From Bacteroidales bacterium (lineage in GTDB: Bacteria; Bacteroidota; Bacteroidia; Bacteroidales; UBA932): DNA of 7,368 nt. Positions 1 to 5,780 of the stretch are shown piece by piece (position 1 is the first letter of the stretch; every line of letters begins with the position of its first letter). The DNA lies in contig SFPH01000053.1 in the NCBI GenBank assembly GCA_004552115.1, forward strand, positions 1 to 7,368, given 5' to 3'. The translations under genes were made by a program, and so were the position numbers. The notes beneath the pieces are model-generated. The model did not search any database, was not told where the DNA came from, and saw only the letters and a list, made by a program, of their open reading frames with translations.

Positions 1-277
1 CGCAGTCTCTGGCCTTTCCTGCCGGAACCACCTCGATCTCAGCAGACAGGAAATCATCCTCCTCAATGCCCTCATCCAGCATTGCCTTGCTATCCTCAAT
101 GGCATGGCATACCGCCTTATATTCCCGATAAGCCGCTACAATAGGCTCCAGCCCGGCATGCTCCCTGTTGAACCTCTGCCACCTTGGCATATCCGCCAGC
201 ACGGAGGGGTCGCTTATCAAAGATTCCAGCTCCAGGAACTTGTCCTCCACAGCCTGCAATTTATCAATCATGTTCAT
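1..277 (-). CDS. prfA: Peptide chain release factor 1, N-terminal part (runs off the left edge)
   Basis: RF1 recognises UAA and UAG in the ribosomal A site and triggers release of the finished protein. Only the first 92 codons are present, covering the N-terminal helical domain; the PxT codon-reading and GGQ catalytic motifs lie outside the window. Recognition rests on family-like segments: MIDKLQAVEDKFLELESLI (residues 3-21), RWQRFNREHAGLEPIV (about 32-47) and YREYKAV (about 50-56). The first ATG (277-275) is preferred over Met3 because AAGGGGAA, a strong Shine-Dalgarno, sits at 290-283 with good spacing to it. DUF1385 upstream followed by prfA is a known Firmicutes order. From about residue 78 to the edge the sequence (FLSAEIEVVPAGKARDC) no longer resembles the usual acidic, lysine-rich RF1 helix. 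This may be divergence or a base error. A Firmicutes origin is inferred; Negativicutes is only a guess. Confidence 0.85.
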   Translation of the reverse strand, partial: MNMIDKLQAVEDKFLELESLISDPSVLADMPRWQRFNREHAGLEPIVAAYREYKAVCHAIEDSKAMLDEGIEEDDFLSAEIEVVPAGKARDC

Positions 278-282
278 ATCTG

Positions 283-290
283 TTCCCCTT
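283..290 (-). promoter_or_regulatory. Shine-Dalgarno of prfA
   Basis: The minus strand reads AAGGGGAA, with seven bases between its GGGG and the prfA ATG. It decides the start codon. It also contrasts with the genes from 2139 onward, most of which have A-rich leaders without a Shine-Dalgarno. Confidence 0.7.
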
Positions 291-376
291 GCCCACCAGC
301 TATCCGGCTGATGAAATCACAATCTCCTGCGCAAAAATACTGCTCAAAACAATCACACAAATATCATCTAGGGCTG

Positions 377-979
377 CTATCTGTAAGAGCCCGTCCCAGC
401 CGGTATTTTGTCCTCCGGCAGCACCGCCTTGGCAGACTCGATAGCCACCTCAATCATCTCCGGCTCCGGCTCCCTTGTGGTCAGCTTCTGCAGCCACAGC
501 CCCGGCTTCACCGCCCAGCCCAGCAGGCAGTTATCCGAATTGGCTGAAAAGCGGATTATCTCGTAGGAAATCCCTGCCACCACCGGCAGGAGGATAATCC
601 TGCTGGCAATCCTCTCCGCCAGGTCCGGCCAGCCCAAAAAGGCAAAGACAAAAATGCTCACCAGCATGACAATCAGCAAAAAGGAAGTGCCGCACCTTTT
701 ATGAAGCCTGGTATGCCTTGCCACATTCTCCACGGTCAATGCCTCCCCGGCCTCAAAGCAGGCGATGGTCTTATGCTCCGCCCCGTGATACTGGAACACC
801 CTCTGAATATCCTTCATGCGGGAAATAGCAAAAATATATGCCATAAAAATAAACAGCCGCAAAAAACCTTCCATCAGATTCAGGAACACCGGGTCCTCCG
901 TAATCACATGAAACAGCTTTGCCGCCCCCGTAGGAATGGCGATAAACAGCACTGCCGCCAGGGCAAAGGCGAAAATCAT
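377..979 (-). CDS. DUF1385 (YqhQ-type) membrane protein, N-terminus missing
   Basis: This is a conserved membrane protein family of Firmicutes and related bacteria with no settled biochemical role. The hallmark segments are YHGAEHKTI (residues 64-72), LTVENV (81-86), HKRCGTSFLL (93-102), ISYEIIR (137-143) and PGLWLQKLTTREP (159-171), with the usual IEVAI...AVLP tail. Hydrophobic stretches lie at about 1-24, 36-54, 98-115 and 127-145. Family members are about 300 residues and begin with a soluble part containing a GGQAVIEGVMMR-like motif. Here only 200 residues follow an internal Met, and that N-terminal third is absent. The frame stays open upstream of 979 but runs into the reverse strand of the permease gene (IIQIRSY before the Met), which is not YqhQ sequence. 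The gene is therefore cut at about 980-996. The true start is lost and the Met at 979 is only the first ATG in the remaining frame. prfA follows about 100 bp downstream, as in Firmicutes. Confidence 0.8.
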   Translation of the reverse strand: MIFAFALAAVLFIAIPTGAAKLFHVITEDPVFLNLMEGFLRLFIFMAYIFAISRMKDIQRVFQYHGAEHKTIACFEAGEALTVENVARHTRLHKRCGTSFLLIVMLVSIFVFAFLGWPDLAERIASRIILLPVVAGISYEIIRFSANSDNCLLGWAVKPGLWLQKLTTREPEPEMIEVAIESAKAVLPEDKIPAGTGSYR

Positions 980-996
980 ATATGAACGGATTTGGA
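980..996. other. Probable junction between Firmicutes and Bacteroidetes DNA
   Basis: To the left, DUF1385 homology stops abruptly with about 100 N-terminal residues missing. To the right, the AI-2E permease is complete, with its TAA at 999-997. No transposase, integrase, tRNA or long repeat lies at the boundary. The flanks differ in phylum-specific gene content and in translation signals. An assembly chimera is the leading explanation; a true rearrangement or transfer is less likely because the left part is a truncated housekeeping locus. Confidence 0.7.
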
Positions 997-2139
997 TTAT
1001 TGCTCTTTCTGGAGAAGCTTTCTGACAGGCTTGTACCTGATGAAGAATCTTGAGGCCACTACCCTGACCACAGTATAGGCAGGTATGGCCACAAGCATAC
1101 CGAGAATGCCGGCAGAGTTTCCTGCGACAAGCAGGACTATGAATATTTCAAGAGGGCTGGCCTTGATGCTGGCCGAATAAATCAGAGGCTGATAAAGGAA
1201 ATTGTCGATCAGCTGAGTCACGACAAAGACCAGGACTGTGACAAGGATGAAGCCCCAGAAGCTGGTTGAGGCTGCGCCGGCGCTGAACTTGAGGATAACT
1301 GCGAGAATGGTTCCGATGACACCTCCCACAAGTGGTCCCACATAAGGTATGACGTTCAACATGCCGGTAATGAAAGCGATGCCGACAGCGGAGGAGAAAC
1401 CTATGCCGGTCAAGGACCAGAGACCCAGCAGATTAAGGAGGGCAACACCGAGGACCTCTATCAGCAGGCCGGTGAAATATCTTGAGAGGAGATACTCTAT
1501 GTCGGAAATTGCCTCTATGACGCGGCTCTCCATGTCATCAGGCACAAAGGCCGATACGATCCTGCCGAAAAGGGACGAGTCCTTGATGAAGAAGAAGGAT
1601 ATGAAGACGACAGAGAAAAGTCCCACCCCGATGGAAACCAGAAATGAGGCCACGTGCTCCACGGCCGACGAGATCGAAGACGTATTAAGCATCTTGGCAA
1701 GAAACTTGCCCACCACGGCCTCGATTCGGAAATCAGGCCCCAGATTGCTGAAATGTTCAATCATCCAGGAATTTATGTCGGCCACGAAAATCTTGAAGGA
1801 ATCTACGGGAAGAGAATAGTCCGACTTGGCAAGGTTGTCAAATATGTTCCTGACTATGTTCGAAGCCACAGGTATGATCTGGGTGACGATGAACAGGAAG
1901 ACCGGCATCACAATCAGCAGCGAGCAGACGGCGCAGAATGCCGCCGGAAGAGGTTTCTTCCTTATTCTCAACCGTCCCAGAAAGGTCATCACGGGTTTGC
2001 AGAGCAAAGACACGACCGCCGCCAGGATGACATATACAAGCACATTTCTCAGATACCAGCACAATGCCAGGACAACGGTCAAGGAGGCCGCATAAATCAG
2101 ATATCTCGCAAGTCTGTCAACATTTCTTTCCTTTTCCAT
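997..2139 (-). CDS. AI-2E family transporter (PF01594 permease)
   Basis: This 380-residue inner-membrane protein belongs to the family that includes E. coli TqsA, an autoinducer-2 exporter. Other members export different solutes or act in sodium/proton exchange, so the substrate is open. Two hydrophobic helices lie at about 11-30 and 33-48, then one at 66-90. A soluble segment follows (about 95-160), then helices at about 163-185, 223-246, 248-282, 294-312 and 330-362. Family motifs are NVIPYVGPLVGG (262-273), QLIDNFLYQPLIYS (309-322) and AGILGMLVAIP (343-353). An in-frame ATG 11 codons upstream (2172) would give 391 residues, but it sits only 4 bases after a TAnnTTTG promoter box (2184-2177). 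The ATG at 2139, which opens MEKERNVDRLARY, is preferred. It diverges from DUF4293. No terminator is visible after the stop because foreign-looking DNA begins there. Confidence 0.88.
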   Translation of the reverse strand: MEKERNVDRLARYLIYAASLTVVLALCWYLRNVLVYVILAAVVSLLCKPVMTFLGRLRIRKKPLPAAFCAVCSLLIVMPVFLFIVTQIIPVASNIVRNIFDNLAKSDYSLPVDSFKIFVADINSWMIEHFSNLGPDFRIEAVVGKFLAKMLNTSSISSAVEHVASFLVSIGVGLFSVVFISFFFIKDSSLFGRIVSAFVPDDMESRVIEAISDIEYLLSRYFTGLLIEVLGVALLNLLGLWSLTGIGFSSAVGIAFITGMLNVIPYVGPLVGGVIGTILAVILKFSAGAASTSFWGFILVTVLVFVVTQLIDNFLYQPLIYSASIKASPLEIFIVLLVAGNSAGILGMLVAIPAYTVVRVVASRFFIRYKPVRKLLQKEQ

Positions 2140-2176
2140 AGCAGAAACTTTCGGACAAAATATGTCCCGCATCCGT

Positions 2177-2184
2177 CAAAGTTA
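2177..2184 (-). promoter_or_regulatory. Candidate promoter of the AI-2E permease gene (-7 box)
   Basis: The minus strand reads TAACTTTG, an exact match to the Bacteroidetes -7 consensus TAnnTTTG. No convincing TTTG -33 element is seen at the expected distance. Transcription would begin near 2171, consistent with translation from the ATG at 2139. Confidence 0.45.
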
Positions 2185-2205
2185 GTTTTTTAATGGTTAA
2201 TTTCC

Positions 2206-2213
2206 TATTTTTG
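2206..2213 (+). promoter_or_regulatory. Candidate promoter of the DUF4293 gene (-7 box)
   Basis: TATTTTTG matches TAnnTTTG exactly and lies 22 bp before the DUF4293 ATG. The -33 side is weak (TTAG near 2182-2185). It lies about 20 bp from the oppositely oriented box of the permease, so the two promoters are almost back to back. Confidence 0.45.
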
Positions 2214-2235
2214 CACTCCCAAAACAAAAAACATT

Positions 2236-2682
2236 ATGTGGCAGAGAGTACAGACATTATACCTCGCAATCTCAACAATCCTGATTGCTGTGATGGTTTT
2301 CGGCGTCAAGGCAACGCTTCCGGCTCCGGAAGGCATTGAGCCCGAGAGATTCAAGTATTTCACATACATACCTTACGCAATCCTTTCCATCCTCATTCTC
2401 GCATTGAACATCCTTGCGCTCACGACATACAGGCACAGGATATTCCAGATGAGGACGGCATTGCTCTCCTCCATCATCACCATTGCATTCCAGATATGGC
2501 TCGCCGTGGATTTCTTCTCCAATATGGGGAACCCTCTCGTATATAAGATTTCAATGGTGTTCCCTACCATATCAGTCATTCTGAACGCATTGGCCATCAG
2601 GGGAATACTTGCGGACGAGCTCCTGGTCGAGAGCACCTACAGACTCCGCGAATCCCGTAAAAACAAGAGAAGAAGGAAATAA
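2236..2682 (+). CDS. DUF4293 family membrane protein
   Basis: This small integral membrane protein (148 residues) belongs to a family known from Bacteroidetes; its function is unknown. The N-terminus MWQRVQTLYLAI is typical of the family. Four hydrophobic segments lie at about 7-24, 44-64, 74-95 and 103-124. They are followed by DELLVESTYRLRES (127-140), a family-like end, and a strongly basic tail (KNKRRRK). Length is normal. The leader is A-rich (cccaaaacaaaaaacatt) with no Shine-Dalgarno, as expected in Bacteroidetes. The TAA at 2680-2682 abuts the stop of the convergent LytTR gene with no base between. The gene is one of the best markers that this part of the window is Bacteroidetes. Confidence 0.85.
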   Translation: MWQRVQTLYLAISTILIAVMVFGVKATLPAPEGIEPERFKYFTYIPYAILSILILALNILALTTYRHRIFQMRTALLSSIITIAFQIWLAVDFFSNMGNPLVYKISMVFPTISVILNALAIRGILADELLVESTYRLRESRKNKRRRK

Positions 2683-2708
2683 TCAATTTTCCCTCTTCTC
2701 TCTCTTGT
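2663..2708. terminator. Possible bidirectional terminator across two convergent stops
   Basis: The left arm ACAAGAGAAGAAGGAAA (2663-2679) and the right arm starting TTTTCCC (2687-2708) are inverted copies with a few bulged bases, around the loop TAATCAA (2680-2686). The arms encode the basic C-terminal tails of both DUF4293 and the LytTR protein. The stem is purine on one side and pyrimidine on the other and is not GC-rich, so termination strength is uncertain. It may act in both directions. Confidence 0.4.
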
Positions 2709-3573
2709 CAAGGATGCCCAGAACATTCTCGGCATATGTCCTGGTGATGGAAATCGGCGGGATGAGGTCATTGTCGAGATCCATCTCATATCCGTCCTTC
2801 TCCTTCCTGAGAACCTTCACCTTGTCCATATTGACAATGTATTTCCTGTGACATCTTACAAGGCTGCTCCCCTTGAAACTCTCCTCCACCGTCTTCAGAC
2901 GGCATCTCAGCATATATTTCTTGAGTTCTCCCTTGCTGTCGGTGTACCACACCATTATATAGTTGTCATCCGACTCGATGTAGTAGAGACTGGAAAGGCG
3001 GAGAGAAAGCTTGAGCACCCCGCTGTTGTCGAACAATGTGATTTTCTGCTCGTCGGCCGGCATGACAGGCTCGTCAGACACCACATTGGCATAGTTCATC
3101 AGGCGGATGGTATTGTTCTTGTCAATGATGGCGAAATACATCCCCGCTATGATATAAGGTATGATCAGGGAAATGAAGCAATATACGAATGCATTCAGGA
3201 AAATCCTTGACACCGAATTGTTCTCAAGAGTTATTATGCCGTAATCGTCTCCCTTCAGAGAGAAAACGGTATAAAGCATGCATATCACGACTACCTCTGC
3301 CAGATCCCAGAGGACATATTGCAGATAGCTCATTTCCAGGGACCTGGTGGCGTACATCATCCTCTTGCTCAGGATGATGATGAGGAGCCCTATCGCAAAG
3401 AAGATAGCGGTGTACATGAAAGCCGTGGAAGGTCCAAGCTCGAACCACACATTGTGGGAGAACGGTATGCTCACGAGCATGAATACCAAGGAAAAGAAAG
3501 CCGTGAAGGTGACGGTGGCTATCAGCTGATATTTCTGCCTGAAATAATCCGGTATCTTGAATCTGTCTGACAT
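2683..3573 (-). CDS. Membrane-anchored LytTR family DNA-binding protein
   Basis: This is a predicted transcription regulator of 296 residues with four hydrophobic segments (about 17-39, 50-69, 85-105, 124-150), a cytoplasmic linker and a C-terminal LytTR domain (about 177-288). LytTR signatures visible are LYYIESDDNYIMVWY (196-210), YMLRCRLKTVEESF (220-233), LVRCHRKYIVNMDKV (238-252) and ISITRTYAENV (274-284). There is no receiver domain with a phosphorylatable Asp and no kinase gene nearby. The membrane part may itself sense a signal, but that is inference. The leader has GAAAAGG just before the ATG and a promoter box at 3601-3594. The gene diverges from fabH across 207 bp containing repeated elements, which suggests it could control fabH, itself or both. 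The target and signal cannot be read from the sequence. Confidence 0.85.
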   Translation of the reverse strand: MSDRFKIPDYFRQKYQLIATVTFTAFFSLVFMLVSIPFSHNVWFELGPSTAFMYTAIFFAIGLLIIILSKRMMYATRSLEMSYLQYVLWDLAEVVVICMLYTVFSLKGDDYGIITLENNSVSRIFLNAFVYCFISLIIPYIIAGMYFAIIDKNNTIRLMNYANVVSDEPVMPADEQKITLFDNSGVLKLSLRLSSLYYIESDDNYIMVWYTDSKGELKKYMLRCRLKTVEESFKGSSLVRCHRKYIVNMDKVKVLRKEKDGYEMDLDNDLIPPISITRTYAENVLGILDKREKREN

Positions 3574-3593
3574 TTTCCTTTTCTTTAACTATG

Positions 3594-3627
3594 CAAATAT
3601 AGTATTTTTTCGTCACATCCCGACAAA
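3594..3627 (-). promoter_or_regulatory. Candidate promoter of the LytTR gene
   Basis: On the minus strand TTTG (3627-3624) is followed after 22 bases by TATATTTG (3601-3594). This fits the Bacteroidetes TTTG / TAnnTTTG pattern with a spacer at the long end of the usual range. The -7 box lies 20 bases before the ATG. It is the best-formed promoter in the window because both elements are present. Confidence 0.55.
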
Positions 3628-3714
3628 TGCCGGCAGGTTCAGATTGCGAATTCGCCACTAATCTGCCCAACTCGCCAAATTAATGCTGAAAAAGGTTCTA
3701 TTCGCCACATAAAT
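3609..3714 (+). repeat. Four TTCGYCA-type elements, possible operator array
   Basis: Related sequences start at 3609 (TTCGTCACAT), 3651 (TTCGCCACTAAT), 3671 (CTCGCCAAATTAAT) and 3701 (TTCGCCACATAAAT), with start-to-start spacing of 42, 20 and 30 bp, close to 4, 2 and 3 helical turns. GCGAATTCGC at 3646-3655 is a perfect palindrome that adds an inverted copy (TTCGCAATCT on the minus strand). The array lies between the LytTR and fabH promoter boxes. LytTR proteins often bind direct repeats about two turns apart, but this motif does not match the AgrA/ComE-type consensus. Binding by the neighbouring LytTR protein is a hypothesis. Confidence 0.4.
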
Positions 3715-3737
3715 TTTAAAATTATAGTAATAAGCGG

Positions 3738-3745
3738 TATATTTG
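3738..3745 (+). promoter_or_regulatory. Candidate promoter of fabH (-7 box)
   Basis: TATATTTG matches TAnnTTTG exactly, 35 bp before the fabH ATG. The -33 region (ATTTTA near 3713-3718) is only T-rich. The leader is A-rich and has no Shine-Dalgarno. The last operator-like element (3701-3714) lies just upstream of or over the -33 region. Confidence 0.5.
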
Positions 3746-3780
3746 CGACAAAATTAACAAAAAAAACGACGAAAATATAA

Positions 3781-4728
3781 ATGAGACTGATAGGAACAGG
3801 AAGCGCTATACCGGAGAAAGTCGTTACAAATGCGATGCTTTCCGAGTTCTTGGACACTTCTGATGAGTGGATTGTCCCCAGGACCGGCATAAGAAGCCGG
3901 CACGTAATCACTGACGAAAATGTGGAGGACCTCGGGGCCAGGGCCTGCCTCAACGCATTGGACATGGCCGGCCTGAAACCTGAGGATATCGACTACTTCA
4001 TCTGCTCAAACGTTGTCAACGAGTACATCACCCCGAGCCTGAGCTGCGTCATCGCCGAAAAGATCGGCCTCACCTGCCCGTGCATCGACATCAACTGCGC
4101 CTGCCCGGGCTTCCTGTATGCAATGGATATCGCCGAGACGCACTTCCTCGCCGGCAAGGTGAAGAACGTGCTCATAGTCAGCGCAGAGGAACCCACCAGA
4201 ATGACAGACTGGGCTGACAGGTCCACCTGCGTGCTCTTCGGGGACGGAGCCGGAGCAGCAGTTTTCACTGAAGGTGACAATCTCAAGGGCATCAGACTCC
4301 ATTCCCAGCCGGATTCCTCAAAAATCTGGCAGAAGAGGACATTGATGCCGACCCCCTATATAACGAAACAGGAAGAGGACGTTCCGCTCCAGATGAGGGG
4401 CAAGGAAGTGTTCAAATTCGCCGTAGGAGCATCCACCACCGAGGTAGAGGCACTCCTGAAGGAAATCGGGATGAGCAAGTCGGATGTAAGATTCTATATG
4501 GTACATCAGGCAAATCTTCGCATAATCGACGCCATCAAGAAATATCTTGACGAGCCGGACGAAAAGTTCCCGGTAAACATCCAGGACCACGGAAACTCGT
4601 CTTCCGCATCCTGTGCCATCCTTCTGGACGAATGCAACAGGAAGGGCATGTTCAAGCCGGGTGACATACTGGTGTTCAGCGCATTCGGAGCCGGTCTCCT
4701 GTCCGCTGCCGCCGTACTCGAATGGTAA
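3781..4728 (+). CDS. fabH: 3-oxoacyl-ACP synthase III (KAS III)
   Basis: FabH condenses an acyl-CoA starter, usually acetyl-CoA, with malonyl-ACP to begin fatty acid chains in the cytoplasm. The 315 residues match the family's usual length. The start is typical (MRLIGTGSAIPEKVVTN), followed by SDEWIVPRTGI (27-37). The catalytic triad is complete: Cys108 in CACPGF, His242 in VHQANLRII and Asn272 in DHGNSSSAS. DGAGA (155-159) and FGAGLLSAA near the C-terminus are also family features. It is the first gene of a same-strand run with fabK, fabF and fabZ, which supports a role in fatty acid synthesis rather than secondary metabolism. Starter specificity (acetyl or branched) cannot be read from the sequence. 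The 44 bp to fabK contain another promoter-like box. Confidence 0.93.
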   Translation: MRLIGTGSAIPEKVVTNAMLSEFLDTSDEWIVPRTGIRSRHVITDENVEDLGARACLNALDMAGLKPEDIDYFICSNVVNEYITPSLSCVIAEKIGLTCPCIDINCACPGFLYAMDIAETHFLAGKVKNVLIVSAEEPTRMTDWADRSTCVLFGDGAGAAVFTEGDNLKGIRLHSQPDSSKIWQKRTLMPTPYITKQEEDVPLQMRGKEVFKFAVGASTTEVEALLKEIGMSKSDVRFYMVHQANLRIIDAIKKYLDEPDEKFPVNIQDHGNSSSASCAILLDECNRKGMFKPGDILVFSAFGAGLLSAAAVLEW

Positions 4729-4740
4729 TCAAATTTTTAT

Positions 4741-4748
4741 TAACTTTG
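4741..4748 (+). promoter_or_regulatory. Possible internal promoter before fabK
   Basis: TAACTTTG in the fabH-fabK gap matches TAnnTTTG exactly, 24 bp before the fabK ATG. No good -33 element is seen inside the end of fabH, so it may be fortuitous. If real, fabK could be expressed apart from fabH. Confidence 0.35.
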
Positions 4749-4772
4749 CAACTGTATTAAAACCCGAATATT

Positions 4773-5717
4773 ATGATTAAAAGTCCAATTTGCGACATCC
4801 TCGGCATCAAATACCCTCTGTTTCAGGGCGGTATGGCCTGGATTGCAGATGCCAGACTGGCCGCTGCGGTATCCAACGCAGGCGGTCTCGGCCTTATTTC
4901 ATCAATCAACTACGGTACAGAAGCCGTAAGGCAGGAAATACGCAAATGCCGCGAGCTCACCGACAAGCCGTTCGGAGTGAACATCATGCTTGCCGCCCCT
5001 AACGCAGCCGAGGTCGCTGACATGGTAATTGAGGAAGGTGTGAAGATTCTCACCACCGGTGCAGGATCACCTTCAGCATATATGGAGAAGTGGAAGGCTG
5101 CCGGGATCAAGGTTATTCCTGTAGTGGCCTCAGTAGCATACGCATTGAAAATGCAGGAACTCGGGGCGACAGCCGTTGTTGCAGAAGGCGCCGAGTCCGG
5201 TGGACACGTTGGCGACAACCACACCATGGCCCTCGTGCCTCAGGTCATTGACGCACTCGACATTCCTGTCCTCGCAGCCGGTGGAATCTTCGATGGAAGA
5301 GGAGCTGCCGCTGCCTTCATGATGGGAGCAGTGGGAGTGCAGGTCGGCACCCGTTTCCTCGTGGCTGACGAATGTCTCGTTCACCCGAACTACAAGGAGA
5401 AACTCATCAAGGCTTCCGATGTCAGCACCATGGTGACCGGAAAATCCTTCGGAGATGCAGTTCGCTGCCTCAAGAACCCGTTCTCCAAGAAATTCTTCAA
5501 GATGGAATACGACCCTGCAGTCTCAAAGGAGGAAGTGCTCGAGTTCGGAAAGGGCTCTCTCCGCAAAGCTGTATTCGACGGAGACAATATGGGAAGCTAT
5601 CTCGCAGGCGAGGTAGCCGGCATGATCAAGAAGACTGAGAGCGCCGAAGCTATTGTAAAAGACATAATGGAAGGTGCCGAGAAACTTCTCAGAAACGCTC
5701 CGTCGCTTCTGGCATAG
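4773..5717 (+). CDS. fabK: Enoyl-ACP reductase II (FMN-dependent)
   Basis: FabK reduces trans-2-enoyl-ACP to acyl-ACP with FMN and NAD(P)H, the last step of each elongation cycle. The 314 residues form the TIM-barrel shared with nitronate monooxygenases. Features are YPLFQGGMAWIAD (14-26), SNAGGLGLIS (34-43), KPFGVNIML (65-73), the ESGGHVG loop (141-147) with His145 where FabK enzymes carry the active-site histidine, TMALVPQVID (151-160), and phosphate-binding AAGGIFDGRG (168-177) and VGTRFL (191-196). A nitronate monooxygenase is the main alternative, but the ESGGH...TMALVPQ signature and neighbours fabH, fabF and fabZ favour FabK. Porphyromonas gingivalis is known to use a FabK, so the enzyme is not foreign to Bacteroidales. 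The leader has no Shine-Dalgarno. A hairpin terminator starts 8 bp after the stop. Confidence 0.9.
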   Translation: MIKSPICDILGIKYPLFQGGMAWIADARLAAAVSNAGGLGLISSINYGTEAVRQEIRKCRELTDKPFGVNIMLAAPNAAEVADMVIEEGVKILTTGAGSPSAYMEKWKAAGIKVIPVVASVAYALKMQELGATAVVAEGAESGGHVGDNHTMALVPQVIDALDIPVLAAGGIFDGRGAAAAFMMGAVGVQVGTRFLVADECLVHPNYKEKLIKASDVSTMVTGKSFGDAVRCLKNPFSKKFFKMEYDPAVSKEEVLEFGKGSLRKAVFDGDNMGSYLAGEVAGMIKKTESAEAIVKDIMEGAEKLLRNAPSLLA

Positions 5718-5724
5718 GCACAAT

Positions 5725-5760
5725 GGCGCAAGGAGCGGTGACGTCCCTCCGCGCCTTTTT
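5725..5760 (+). terminator. Intrinsic terminator or attenuator between fabK and fabF
   Basis: GGCGC (5725-5729) pairs with GCGCC (5751-5755) and GGAG (5732-5735) with CTCC (5747-5750). The stem has a two-base AA bulge and an 11-base loop, followed immediately by TTTTT (5756-5760). This is a textbook Rho-independent shape. It lies only about 20 bp before the fabF ATG, and no TAnnTTTG box fits between, so it probably lowers rather than blocks fabF transcription unless a promoter lies within fabK. Confidence 0.7.
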
Positions 5761-5780
5761 AATGATAACTGATAAAACTT

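Noticed and set aside
104..547. Plus-strand open frame of 147 codons over prfA and DUF1385
   Set aside because: It is antisense to two recognised genes and its composition is typical of a shadow frame.
977..1000. Transposon or integron insertion at the phylum boundary
   Set aside because: No inverted repeats, target duplication, integrase or attachment-like sequence could be seen around the junction.
1654..2193. Long plus-strand open frame (179 codons) inside the permease gene
   Set aside because: It is antisense to a clear AI-2E permease, is rich in H, Q and R, shows no domain and has no start signals.
3609..3714. CRISPR-like repeats
   Set aside because: The elements are short (about 7-12 bp), unevenly spaced and degenerate, with no cas genes; they fit operator sites better.
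4773..5717. Nitronate monooxygenase instead of FabK
   Set aside because: The fold is shared, but the ESGGHVG and TMALVPQ segments and the fab neighbours favour enoyl-ACP reductase II.
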